DNA of 64,000 nt from positions 1,674,001 through 1,738,000 of the forward strand of contig NZ_CP012371.1 in the NCBI RefSeq assembly GCF_000619905.2. Reading direction: 5' to 3'. The notes under the pieces were generated by a model. That model did not search any database, had not been told where the DNA came from, and was given only the letters and a program-made list of their open reading frames with translations. The stretch comes from Nitrosospira briensis C-128 (GTDB lineage: Bacteria; Pseudomonadota; Gammaproteobacteria; Burkholderiales; Nitrosomonadaceae). The position numbers and the translations under genes are program-made. Of the stretch, positions 1 through 8,084 are shown in pieces; position 1 is the first letter of the stretch; the number at the start of each line of letters is the position of its first letter.

Positions 1-57
1 ACGCACGGTATCACCCCCCAGTTTGCTGGTTGCGGTGTTCCCTCTTTCCAGCTTTTT

Positions 58-296
58 AACCTAAATCCGGTAGTTGGACGGGGGGAAGTGTACGGTTTTT
101 GGGGTGCAGGGCAAGGCGCAACGACGCGGAATGGTCGTTCCATTCCAACAAGTTGCAACGCAGCCATGTGCCGCAAAAACTGTGCAATTCTCCCCGTAGC
201 GCCCTCACCCGGAAGGTGGTGTTAAATAATATGAGATATTGTTATTAATCATAACACTGATCTATTAAATGAGCGGTCAACTACTGGATTTAGGTT
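58..296 (+). repeat. MITE-A copy 1 (full-length, 239 bp)
   Basis: Non-coding element bounded by inverted ends: it starts AACCTAAATCCGGTAGTTG and ends with the near-complement (one mismatch: CAACTACTGGATTTAGGTT). It is nearly identical along its length to the copy at 23336-23575, and its outer parts match the shorter copies at 11326-11455 and 30247-30388. The core contains the palindrome GGAATGGTCGTTCCATTCC and further inverted segments, so the whole unit could fold into nested hairpins. There is no ORF of note. I read it as a non-autonomous transposable element. No transposase with matching ends is in the window. Confidence 0.8.
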
Positions 297-399
297 TATA
301 GCAGCGCTGTCGCTTGATTATCAAGTGTGCTGCCAAAGTTTAACAGCTTCGGCTCATTCCAACCAAGCCAACTGATCCGGTTAATCCAATCAATGCCAT

Positions 400-441
400 T
401 AATCCCGAATCCGGCAGTTGGACGGGTCGGATTCAGGATTA
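400..441. repeat. Hairpin at trxC 3' end, probable MITE-A end-to-end remnant
   Basis: The arms TAATCCCGAATCC and GGATTCAGGATTA are complementary at 12 of 13 positions around a short loop reading ggcagttggacgggtc. The left arm and loop resemble the left end of the MITE-A family (CCGGTAGTTGGACGGG). The element looks like a copy whose interior was deleted. It overlaps the trxC stop codon on the minus strand and may serve as its 3' stem-loop. No T-run follows, so intrinsic termination is not shown. Confidence 0.5.
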
Positions 442-870
442 ATGTGCACGAACCCAGCGCACAATATCCTGTGTTGTCAAAGCACCGGCCTGCCGCGCCA
501 CTTCATGCCCGTCTTTAAACAGAATCAAAGTAGGGATGCTGCGGATGCTGTATTGCGTACCCAACGCTTGCTCGGTATCGGTGTTCACCTTGGCTACACG
601 GACAAGCGGCTCCAGCATTGCCGCGGCTTGCACGAAGGCTGGAGCCATCATCTTGCATGGCCCGCACCACGGCGCCCAGAAATCCACTACCAGCGGTATA
701 TCATTGTGGTTTAGGTGTCGTGCGAATGTGGACGTGGTGAGCTCTACTGGATGGCCCGTGAACAAAGGTTGGTGACACTGCCCACAACCGGGTTTCTGGT
801 CGAGTCGCGCAGTCGGCACACGATTGATCGCTTGACAGTGAGGGCATACGAGGTGAGAGGAGTCGCTCAT
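439..870 (-). CDS. trxC: Thioredoxin 2 (TrxC)
   Basis: Cytoplasmic thiol-disulfide reductase of 143 residues, the usual length for thioredoxin 2. The N-terminal extension carries two Cys pairs (Cys9/Cys12 and Cys29/Cys32) that form the zinc-binding knuckle separating TrxC from TrxA. The thioredoxin fold follows, with the active site WCGPC at residues 68-72 and the cis-Pro segment SIPT. It stands alone between repeat-rich sequence and a gene-poor stretch. The family is known to reduce disulfides during oxidative stress, fed by thioredoxin reductase; a trxB gene lies at 55849-56799. The stop codon sits inside a stem-loop derived from a repeat. Confidence 0.95.
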   Translation of the reverse strand: MSDSSHLVCPHCQAINRVPTARLDQKPGCGQCHQPLFTGHPVELTTSTFARHLNHNDIPLVVDFWAPWCGPCKMMAPAFVQAAAMLEPLVRVAKVNTDTEQALGTQYSIRSIPTLILFKDGHEVARQAGALTTQDIVRWVRAH

Positions 871-1156
871 GGAGTTCGTATATCGCAGTGATTGATTACT
901 TGATCAGATGAGGGCGGTCCACCCGATTTCAAATGTCATTTATCCATGTTCGGTCTTTTTGATTCACACGACCTGACAAGCTTTTTAATCTAATGTCCAA
1001 TTCTTGCGGCGGCGGCAAAAAAGCATCCCGGAGATATCCCATCTTCGCTTTGAGGCAAACTGGCCTCCATATTATCTCTGTGGTTTAGCGCACGGATATA
1101 AGCAGTGAAAAAGGCAAATGATATGGATGCTCTATCTCTATATGAAGGGGAACGAC
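871..1156. other. Gene-poor stretch upstream of the small peptide gene
   Basis: This contains the promoter side of trxC, read on the minus strand. I see no ORF that looks real and no clear repeat. Confidence 0.5.
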
Positions 1157-1237
1157 ATGAATAGTATAACTTCCTGGATTATTTATATTGTAATACTTGT
1201 TGCCGGTTTGGGCATTCTGGGAATAGGTTGGGTATAA
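1157..1237 (+). CDS. 26-residue hydrophobic peptide, probable small membrane protein
   Basis: A 27-codon ORF begins at ATG 1157 after a purine-rich GAAGGGGA about seven bases upstream. The product starts MNSITSW and is then almost wholly aliphatic (Ile, Val, Leu, Gly) up to GIGWV, so it reads as a single transmembrane helix. An in-frame ATG at 1142 would add five residues but has no ribosome binding site. The family is not recognised and the function is unknown. It stands alone in a gene-poor region. Confidence 0.45.
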   Translation: MNSITSWIIYIVILVAGLGILGIGWV

Positions 1238-1620
1238 GTCATCGCCTCGGACCCATAAACGCCTTGGGGTACTGCTCAGGCCAATTTAGAAAGGGAAGTT
1301 CTCAGACTTTTAATGCTCCGCCCCATCCACGCTTATAAAATAAAGGTCATGTCGCTTGATCTCCTACCTAATACCGATTTTCTACACGTAATGAGTAACT
1401 CGTGGTCTAGGCGGATAGAAGGGTAGACATTTGTATGAAACCTTTTATTCGTGCGAATTTCGGTCTGGCGCCGTACGATATGTCACTCTAAATTCTGCAC
1501 CTAAAGGCCGGACACCGAAAGGGCTCGCCGAGCTGGAGAAGTCAGCCAACGTCATGATCGACGATTTCCTCTGGTGGACCTCAGCTTTAAAGGCAGCCTG
1601 AGAGTTTTGATTGAGACAGC
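1238..1620. other. Intergenic stretch before the SDR gene
   Basis: No convincing gene, repeat or RNA is visible here. Overlapping short frames on both strands have no recognisable protein character. Confidence 0.5.
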
Positions 1621-2364
1621 ATGAAAACCTCGATAAAGACACACGAAGGACACGTGGCCTTGGTGACCGGCGCCGCCCAAGGTATCGGACAAGCGATCGC
1701 ATTGGCACTCGCGGAACGGGGCGCGGAAGTGATTGCGACGGACCTCACGCTTCCGCACCAGACCGTGGACAAGATCGGCCGATCGGCGCACGCGTTTCAA
1801 CTTGACGTGACAGAGGAAGAGGACTGGCGTTCGGTATCCCTTAAGAGCCGCGATATCGGCGAGGTGGATATCGTTGTAAACAATGCGGGTTATTTTCCAA
1901 ATCGCTCTATCGACGAACTGGATCTGCCGACGTGGCGGAAGACGATGGCCACGAATTTGGACTCACACTTCTTAAGTGTGAAGTATTTCTTGCCAACAAT
2001 GAGGAAGAAGAAGTGGGGCCGCTTCGTCGGCATATCGTCAAACATGGTTGGCTTGGCCATACCGGGCATGAGCCACTATATTGCTTCAAAAATGGGAATT
2101 ATCGGATTCATGAGAGGTCTGGCCAATGATGTTGCAAACGACGGTATTACCGCGAACGCGGTTTTGCCGGGCCTGACGAATACAGTGGCAATCCGACCTC
2201 AGTCGGAAGAGCAAAAGCGCTCCACGTGGAAACAGCAGGCGATCAAACGGCTCGGGAAACCCGAGGATGTCACTGGCGCAGTTCTATTTTTGACAAGCAA
2301 CGATGCTGCATTCATCACAGGGCAGGTAATAGTGGTAGACGGAGGTCAGTATCGCATCGGGTAG
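1621..2364 (+). CDS. Short-chain dehydrogenase/reductase (SDR family)
   Basis: Classical SDR oxidoreductase of 247 residues. The Rossmann nucleotide-binding motif TGAAQGIG is at residues 16-23 and the structural NNAG at 87-90. The catalytic Ser is near 139-140, followed by Tyr153 and Lys157 in YxxxK (YIASK). The C-terminal segment ITGQVIVVDGG is typical of the FabG/3-oxoacyl-ACP reductase-like branch. The substrate cannot be read from the sequence. The gene is followed by a truncated aldehyde dehydrogenase, so the two may be remnants of a catabolic operon; that is inference. No strong ribosome binding site precedes ATG 1621. Confidence 0.88.
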   Translation: MKTSIKTHEGHVALVTGAAQGIGQAIALALAERGAEVIATDLTLPHQTVDKIGRSAHAFQLDVTEEEDWRSVSLKSRDIGEVDIVVNNAGYFPNRSIDELDLPTWRKTMATNLDSHFLSVKYFLPTMRKKKWGRFVGISSNMVGLAIPGMSHYIASKMGIIGFMRGLANDVANDGITANAVLPGLTNTVAIRPQSEEQKRSTWKQQAIKRLGKPEDVTGAVLFLTSNDAAFITGQVIVVDGGQYRIG

Positions 2365-2443
2365 CGCCTAGCGTGGCGTTTTGAAGGCGCCCTCTCGCAG
2401 GCGCGCATTTTGTGCTATGCGTGGCTGGGTGGATTGCCGATCC

Positions 2444-2914
2444 ACCATCGGCCCCATGGTCAACCAGAAGCAATTCGAGCGTGTACAGGACTACATCCGT
2501 ATCGGCATTGAAGAAGGCGCCGCCTTGCTCACTGGCGGCACGGGCAAGCCAACTGGTCTGGAGGCTGGCAACTTCGTCAAAGCCACCATTTTTACCAACG
2601 TGAAGAACTCCATGCGCATTGCGCAAGAGGAAATCTTTGGCCCCGTGCTGTCGATCATCCCGTATAAAGATGAAGCGGACGCCATTGCCATCGCCAACGA
2701 CAGCCCCTATGGCTTGGCGGCCTATATCACCGCAGGCGACAAGGCGCGCGCATACCGTATCGCTAACCAGCTTGATGCTGGCCGCGTGTGCATTAATGGC
2801 GAGTTCCATGACCCACTGGCCCCGTTCGGTGGCTTCAAGCAGTCGGGTTACGGGCGGGAGTTCGGCGTGTTTGGATTGGAGGCATATCTGGAACCCAAAG
2901 CAATTATCGGGTAA
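2444..2914 (+). pseudogene. Aldehyde dehydrogenase, C-terminal fragment
   Basis: An open frame from about 2381 shows aldehyde dehydrogenase similarity only from the segment [10 protein letters not shown] (2444) onward. It includes the EEIFGPVL motif, the SPYGLAAYI region and the terminal [11 protein letters not shown]. The N-terminal NAD-binding half and the catalytic Cys region of a normal protein of about 480 residues are absent. The codons before 2444 do not resemble the family. This is a 5'-truncated gene, probably non-functional. The break lies just after the SDR gene. Confidence 0.85.
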
Positions 2915-3202
2915 CGCCACCCGGATTGGTGGCGGCAGTGCGGATTGCCGCCCGCTTGCTTGGAACCAGAGATTTTCCGGTATGGCGGCTAGCGCGGACG
3001 GATCACCATCCCTTGATGTACTTCCGCTTTGGTCAACCTGCTGCCCCCGAGTTGCCACACTGGGTGACTGCTCCAATCAGATACCTGTCGCTGAACCAAC
3101 TTTGCCTTGAACGGCCAGAGTGGGTCGAACTGCGACTATCGCAAACACAGGGATTGATATGCTCCCCTTGAACAGAGCCAAGTCGAACTTCCCCATGTGG
3201 GC
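2915..3202. other. Intergenic stretch without visible gene
   Basis: It lies between the aldehyde dehydrogenase fragment and the 3' end of the hydrolase gene. I see nothing that can be supported. Confidence 0.4.
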
Positions 3203-3835
3203 TTACTTGTGCGAGAAGTACTGGTTCAGGTTGTAGACCAGGCCCGCGAACGGCATGTTCAATGCCCCATAAACAGCCGATGCTTCGGGAGCCGCATTGT
3301 CGCCCAGAATCTCGACAGCCACATTCGAATATCCGACCGGAATGACACCGGCTTGCACCATTCGCATCACACCGAGGTCCGACTGCTCCTTAGTGAAGCT
3401 ACCGGAAGCATCGACGACAGCGTAGGTGCTATAGCCATCGGTCAAGGCGGAAATCGCCGGAAACGCTAAGCAGACGTCGGCCGAGATACCGGTAATGACC
3501 AGTTTCTTGCGACCAGTTGCCTTCACCGCCGCCACCACGCGCGGGTCATCCCAGGCATTGACAGTCGTCCGCTCGATATGATGGTTCCCGGGCAACGCTT
3601 CCTGCAGTTCCGGGATCATCGGCCCCCACATTCTTTCGGTGGTGGTCGTCACAATGATCGGGATCTTGAGCGCTTGGGCAGCCTTCGCGAGGCCGACAAT
3701 GTTGTGTTTCAACTGCATCGTGTCGATGTCACGAATCCCGGTATACAAGCCCACCTGATGGTCGACAATGAGCAGTACAGCGTTGTCCCGCGTCAAGTGC
3801 TCATAATGGGACTTCTGGATATGATCGATTTTCAT
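3203..3835 (-). CDS. Isochorismatase-family hydrolase, YcaC-like
   Basis: Cysteine hydrolase of about 210 residues. The catalytic Asp25 sits in LLIVDHQVGL and the nucleophile Cys122 in GISADVCLAFPA, both hallmarks of the isochorismatase fold. The order of motifs and the NAWDDP segment resemble E. coli YcaC, whose substrate is uncertain. A frame opens 22 codons upstream, but ATG 3835 is preferred because GGAGAACGAATT precedes it at good spacing and the protein then begins like its relatives. It is monocistronic as far as can be seen. The exact substrate is unknown. Confidence 0.85.
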   Translation of the reverse strand: MKIDHIQKSHYEHLTRDNAVLLIVDHQVGLYTGIRDIDTMQLKHNIVGLAKAAQALKIPIIVTTTTERMWGPMIPELQEALPGNHHIERTTVNAWDDPRVVAAVKATGRKKLVITGISADVCLAFPAISALTDGYSTYAVVDASGSFTKEQSDLGVMRMVQAGVIPVGYSNVAVEILGDNAAPEASAVYGALNMPFAGLVYNLNQYFSHK

Positions 3836-4356
3836 AATTCGTTCTCCTATAGAGTGATTAAGAATGGCGTTGTCACCATGCATGCAGTATAGGAGACGCA
3901 TTCCTTGCTAACAGAAGTGGTCCATAGTTTTGCCTCAGTTAAGCCAAAATTCTGTGACAGCGGGTAATCCCTGATATTAGAGCGAGCGCCCCATGTCGCG
4001 TCCGAATCCGCGCTCTAATGTCTTCAGTCTTTGCAGCATGGTCGATTTTTGGGCGCGGCACTTCGGGTTTCATGATATCGACCCTAACTTGGCCGATGTT
4101 GGCAGGGGGCGCGGTCGCGGATCTTCTCGATGGCGCGGCGGCGCTGTAGCTGCCGCGGGTAGGTCAGACCTGGCGCACCAAGTGGCCGCGCCAGGTCTGG
4201 GCAAATGCCGCAGCTAGCCTTGGAACTGCCTACCAGACGGGGGAGCTTACGGATGAATCACACAGCTAATGGAAGTTAGCCACGTAATCTGATATGCACT
4301 CCCGATGCGATTCACCCTTTTAGCCTTTCGGCAAACCTGCTCCCCGTTTATCGGTT
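3836..4356. other. Intergenic stretch with a perfect 12-bp stem-loop
   Basis: No gene is supported. At 4165-4199 the arms CAGACCTGGCGC and GCGCCAGGTCTG form a perfect stem around an 11-base loop, flanked by a second imperfect pair (TAGCTGCCGC / GCCGCAGCTA). It could be a transcript-end structure or a remnant of a mobile element. There is no T-run after it. Confidence 0.5.
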
Positions 4357-4995
4357 TTATGTGAGGTATGACAACGGCTCCATATTTTGGCGTTGCAAAG
4401 CGAGCTTCACGCCTTCATCAGCCTCCATTCGCGCACGATGTTTTTTCAGATTTGGATAATTATCGATGGATAGTGGGGTCTGTTCGATCCATCGCGTGAG
4501 TACATAGAGATAGGCATCGGCAAAACTCCGATCCTTCAGATACCAGTCACCGGCGGCTGCTAGACTCCCCTCCATGCGAGCGTAATGCGTTGCCAGCTTT
4601 TCGTACGTTTTGGCCTTGATTTCTTTTTGGGCCAAATCACTGTCTGCGAACGCCTGTGCTGCGAAGTGGGGACCATACGTTGCGTGAACTTCCGAAGTCA
4701 TGTAACTCAGCGCTTCGGCTTCCTTGCGCCCCAGCTTCTCATTGCGCGCATAGCCCTCTTTGCCGTATTCGGCGCCAAGATATGCCAGAATCGCCGCGGC
4801 TTCAGTTAATACGTCGCCGTCGTCAAATTGCAGGGCCGGCACCTTACCTTTTGGGTTGATAGACAGATACTCTTCTTTTTTTTGATCTCCATGTGCCATC
4901 GTTTTAATCGTCACAGGGGCATTCAGCCAAGCGACGGCAATGTTGGGTGCCAGCGCACAGGTACCCGGCATAGTATAAAGAATGGAGTTACTCAT
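4357..4995 (-). CDS. Glutathione S-transferase family protein
   Basis: A 212-residue protein with the two-domain GST layout. The N-terminal thioredoxin-like domain contains the NPKGKVPAL loop with its cis-Pro and the LTEAAAILAYL glutathione-contact segment. An all-helical C-terminal domain follows, including FADAYLYVLTRW. The start MSNSILYTMPGTCALAP resembles bacterial beta-class GSTs, where Cys near residue 13 contacts glutathione. ATG 4995 is chosen over the adjacent GTG because AGGAG lies six bases upstream of it. The family conjugates or reduces electrophiles with glutathione; the specific substrate is not evident. Confidence 0.9.
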   Translation of the reverse strand: MSNSILYTMPGTCALAPNIAVAWLNAPVTIKTMAHGDQKKEEYLSINPKGKVPALQFDDGDVLTEAAAILAYLGAEYGKEGYARNEKLGRKEAEALSYMTSEVHATYGPHFAAQAFADSDLAQKEIKAKTYEKLATHYARMEGSLAAAGDWYLKDRSFADAYLYVLTRWIEQTPLSIDNYPNLKKHRARMEADEGVKLALQRQNMEPLSYLT

Positions 4996-5556
4996 CACGT
5001 GCTCCTAAAGTTCATTGACGACTCCTGAAAACGGTTTGATTTATCAAAACTGCCAACCGAACTCGTCCTATTCATAGTTAATCTTTGTCGATTCATGTCA
5101 CCCCACTTGATATGGTTATTTATCATATTAGGTGAAATTTACATTGGAGCTTAAAAAAGCCGTGCACAGCACCTTGTGCTGAGGCATCGCGCCGATGCGC
5201 CGGTACTCGTTCTTGAGAAACCCGTAGGCGGAACGGACGTTATGCGCGGCGAGCACCGACAAATATTCCGGACACTTTTTCCCTCTTTTTTTGTCAGTTT
5301 AAGATTATTAATTATATTAATTGATAGCCACTGACAAAGGTCGCCCACGACCGGCTTCACGAGCGCAACGCCTTCAGTTTGTCCAGCACATCCATGTAGT
5401 CGGGCACGCTGGCCGTCTAAATTTCCGCCGCAAGCACCATGTGTACACACTCATTCTGAACCTTGATGATATGGATTGCAATGGCCTGAAAGGAAGAAAG
5501 CCGCATGGTTAGCGGCTTTAACGAAAAATTGACATGGTGTGATTTTGAGTGAAACG
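4996..5556. other. Gene-poor stretch with decayed coding fragments on the minus strand
   Basis: On the minus strand, about 5150-5275 can be read as a protein-like segment (PEYLSVLAAHNVRSAYGF and onward to GAMPQHKVLC). It has no start, and its first half lies in a different frame from the neighbouring short ORF. A second fragment near 5370-5420 reads VPDYMDVLDKLKALRS before a stop. Neither could be assigned to a family. They look like debris of lost genes. Confidence 0.3.
5497..5519 (-). terminator. Probable intrinsic terminator of yicC
   Basis: A perfect 8-bp stem, AAAGCCGC / GCGGCTTT, closes a 7-base loop. Read on the minus strand it is followed by the pyrimidine-rich CTTCCTTTC. It lies about 40 bases beyond the yicC stop codon, which is the expected position. 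Confidence 0.5.
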
Positions 5557-6438
5557 TCACTCCAGATTCTGCACCTGCTCACGCATTTGCTCGATCAGGA
5601 CTTTGAGTTCGATGGAAATTTTCGATACTTCCGCATCTACCGATTTTGAGCCCACCGTGTTGGCTTCGCGGTTGAGCTCCTGCATCAGGAAATCCAGCCG
5701 TTTGCCGACTGCGCCGCCTTTGCGTAAGACCCGTTCCACTTCTTCAAAATGAGCCTGCAGGCGGGACAGTTCCTCGTCTACATCGATTTTGCCGGCGAAC
5801 AACGTCAGTTCTTGCCGGATACGCTCATCATCGCAATTTATCATGGCATCGTGCAAACGGGCTTTGATCTTTTCCTGAAATGCCACAAGCAAGGCAGGAA
5901 TACGCGGTGCCACTTCAGCTGCCAGGGAACGCATCCTGGAGAGGCGCTCAAGCAGGACGACTTTAAGTTTTTCGCCTTCCCGGGCACGTGCCGCCGCCAA
6001 CTCATGCAGGGCAACGGCCAGCAATTCCAGGCAAGGTTCGCGCAGGCTCTCTGCCGGCAGTGAATTGGCCCTCAACATTCCGGGCCAGCGAAGGATATCT
6101 GCCACCTCGAGGCCGTGGGCGTCGGGTAACGCAGCCCTGACGGTACGGTTCAGCGCCAGTAGTTTTTGCAACAGGTCAGCGTTGATATGCTGCAGATCTT
6201 CGGTACTCGCGATCCCGGAAAAGCTTACGCGGCATTCGATTTTTCCACGATTCAGCCGGGCGGTCAGAAATTCACGCATCGTCACTTCCAGCAAGCGGAA
6301 TTCGTCAGGCAGGCGGAACTGGATATCCAGATAGCGGTTATTAACCGAGCGCAGCTCCAGATTCAGTGAACCTTGTGGCAATTCGCGGGCAACCACGGCA
6401 TAGCCGGTCATGCTGTAGATCGTCGCTAACTCATCCAC
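5557..6438 (-). CDS. yicC: YicC-family endoribonuclease
   Basis: A 293-residue homologue of E. coli YicC (287 residues). The conserved start SMTGYA is present, followed by ELRSVNNRYLDIQFRLP, the RGKIEC strand, DILRWPGML, and the C-terminal block RLDFLMQELNREANTVGSKS followed by the LIEQMREQVQNLE end. The E. coli family member has been described as an endoribonuclease linked to RNA decay. It is transcribed divergently from rph across a 143-bp spacer, a pairing also common in other proteobacteria, which suggests shared RNA-metabolism roles. Confidence 0.93.
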   Translation of the reverse strand: MDELATIYSMTGYAVVARELPQGSLNLELRSVNNRYLDIQFRLPDEFRLLEVTMREFLTARLNRGKIECRVSFSGIASTEDLQHINADLLQKLLALNRTVRAALPDAHGLEVADILRWPGMLRANSLPAESLREPCLELLAVALHELAAARAREGEKLKVVLLERLSRMRSLAAEVAPRIPALLVAFQEKIKARLHDAMINCDDERIRQELTLFAGKIDVDEELSRLQAHFEEVERVLRKGGAVGKRLDFLMQELNREANTVGSKSVDAEVSKISIELKVLIEQMREQVQNLE

Positions 6439-6581
6439 TGACAGGTCCTGATAGGTTAAAATAGGGGGCGATGGGGATTATCGCATATGATCGTCGCAGA
6501 CATGCAGGACGAGTTTGCACCCTTACCCCAACCGCCGGTAAAACGCCGCCGTTACAAAATCATCTAGAGAATCTCACAACC

Positions 6582-7301
6582 ATGCGTCCCAGCAATCGCA
6601 CGCCGGCTCAACTTCGTCCGGTTCAAATTACCCGCCATTACACCAAGCATGCAGAAGGGGCGGTGCTGATCGAGTGTGGCGATACCAGGATATTATGTAC
6701 AGCCAGCCTGGATGAGAAAGTACCCTCGTTTCTACGTGGAAAAGGGCAGGGCTGGCTCACTGCGGAATATGGCATGCTCCCACGTTCCACTAACGAGCGC
6801 ATGCAGCGCGAAGCAGCCAAGGGCAAGCAATCCGGGCGCACGATGGAAATCCAGCGCCTCATCGGGCGCGCATTACGCTCAGTAATGGATTTGACGAAAC
6901 TGGGCGAGCGCACCATCCAGATCGATTGCGATGTCATCCAGGCCGATGGTGGTACACGCACCGCCAGCATTACCGGGGCTTTTGTCGCGCTGCATGATGC
7001 GGTAGAAAAGCTGTTACACCAGCAGATGATAGAAGCTACGCCGATACTCGGTCATGTTGCAGCGGTCTCGGTCGGCATGTACGAAGGCGTGCCAGTGCTC
7101 GACCTCGATTATCTTGAAGACTCCTGCTGCGACACCGACATGAACGTCGTCATGACCGGCGATTCTGGTCTGGTGGAAATGCAGGGAACTGCGGAAGGGG
7201 CTCCGTTCAGCCGCCACGACCTGGACGCCATGGTAGATCTGGCGCAGCAGGGGATACAGGAATTGATCGCAATTCAAAAAGCGGTATTGGCCGCCCGATA
7301 A
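6582..7301 (+). CDS. rph: Ribonuclease PH
   Basis: Phosphorolytic 3'-5' exoribonuclease that trims tRNA 3' ends. The protein is 239 residues, matching the family length. The start [18 protein letters not shown] is chosen at ATG 6582, although the frame stays open upstream to 6471. Family blocks are present: [39 protein letters not shown], the metal-binding [21 protein letters not shown], and DLDYLEDS. The gene heads a run with rdgB nine bases downstream. Confidence 0.96.
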   Translation: MRPSNRTPAQLRPVQITRHYTKHAEGAVLIECGDTRILCTASLDEKVPSFLRGKGQGWLTAEYGMLPRSTNERMQREAAKGKQSGRTMEIQRLIGRALRSVMDLTKLGERTIQIDCDVIQADGGTRTASITGAFVALHDAVEKLLHQQMIEATPILGHVAAVSVGMYEGVPVLDLDYLEDSCCDTDMNVVMTGDSGLVEMQGTAEGAPFSRHDLDAMVDLAQQGIQELIAIQKAVLAAR

Positions 7302-7310
7302 AGAGCTGAT

Positions 7311-7904
7311 ATGCAAAAACTGGTAATCGCCAGCAGTAATTCGGGTAAGTTGCGGGAAATCGGCCAACTGCTGCAGCCGCTGGGGATCGAGGTATTGCCC
7401 CAGTCTGCGTTCAATGTTACTGAATCGGAAGAGCCGTATTGCACTTTCATCGAAAATGCTCTCGTCAAGGCGCGCCATGCCAGCAGATGCACCGGGCTGC
7501 CGGCTCTGGCGGATGATTCGGGTATTTGCGTGAGCGCCTTAAATGGCAAACCAGGCATTCTATCGGCACGGTACGCGGGAGAGCCCAGGTCGGACGAGCG
7601 CAATAATCAGAAGCTGGTCGATGTGTTGACAGACGAAACCGACCGCAAAGCTCACTATTATTGCGTAATCGTGCTCTTGCGCCACCCCGACGACCCGCAG
7701 CCCCTTATTGCCGATGGAAGCTGGCATGGCGAAATTGTGCTTCGGCCGCGCGGGACCGGAGGCTTTGGATACGATCCTTATTTTTTTCTGCCGGACCTCG
7801 GTAAAACTGCTGCGGAGCTTTCGGCAGAGCAGAAGAATCGAATTAGCCACCGCGGTAAAGCACTGGCTCGGCTCGTTGAACGAATCAGCGAAGAAACGCT
7901 CTGA
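7311..7904 (+). CDS. rdgB: dITP/XTP pyrophosphatase (RdgB/HAM1 family)
   Basis: House-cleaning nucleoside triphosphate pyrophosphatase of 197 residues that removes dITP, ITP and XTP from the nucleotide pool. Diagnostic pieces are the start LVIASSNSGKLREI, the substrate-binding LADDSGICVSALNGKPGI, SARYAGE, GGFGYDPYFFLPDLGKT and the C-terminal SHRGKAL. It begins nine bases after rph and is probably co-transcribed with it. Confidence 0.96.
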   Translation: MQKLVIASSNSGKLREIGQLLQPLGIEVLPQSAFNVTESEEPYCTFIENALVKARHASRCTGLPALADDSGICVSALNGKPGILSARYAGEPRSDERNNQKLVDVLTDETDRKAHYYCVIVLLRHPDDPQPLIADGSWHGEIVLRPRGTGGFGYDPYFFLPDLGKTAAELSAEQKNRISHRGKALARLVERISEETL

Positions 7905-8084
7905 GCCAGGACTGCATCCTAGGATCGGCGAAAAGATTGATCCGGCTAACAAAGCACGCCGTTGTTGGTTTGGATTCCGGGTCAAGTCCGGATGACAAAA
8001 TTCATATTGTTTTCTTGTAGGATCCATAATTTCAATCATCGCTGAAACGATATTTTCTTTTGTTTGTCATCTCTCCTATTAGTC

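Noticed and set aside
2315..3076. Long minus-strand frame of 253 codons
   Set aside because: It overlaps the aldehyde dehydrogenase fragment antisense and has no protein-family character.
4165..4199. Integron attC site
   Set aside because: There is a strong hairpin, but no recognisable core GTTRRRY sites or integrase nearby.
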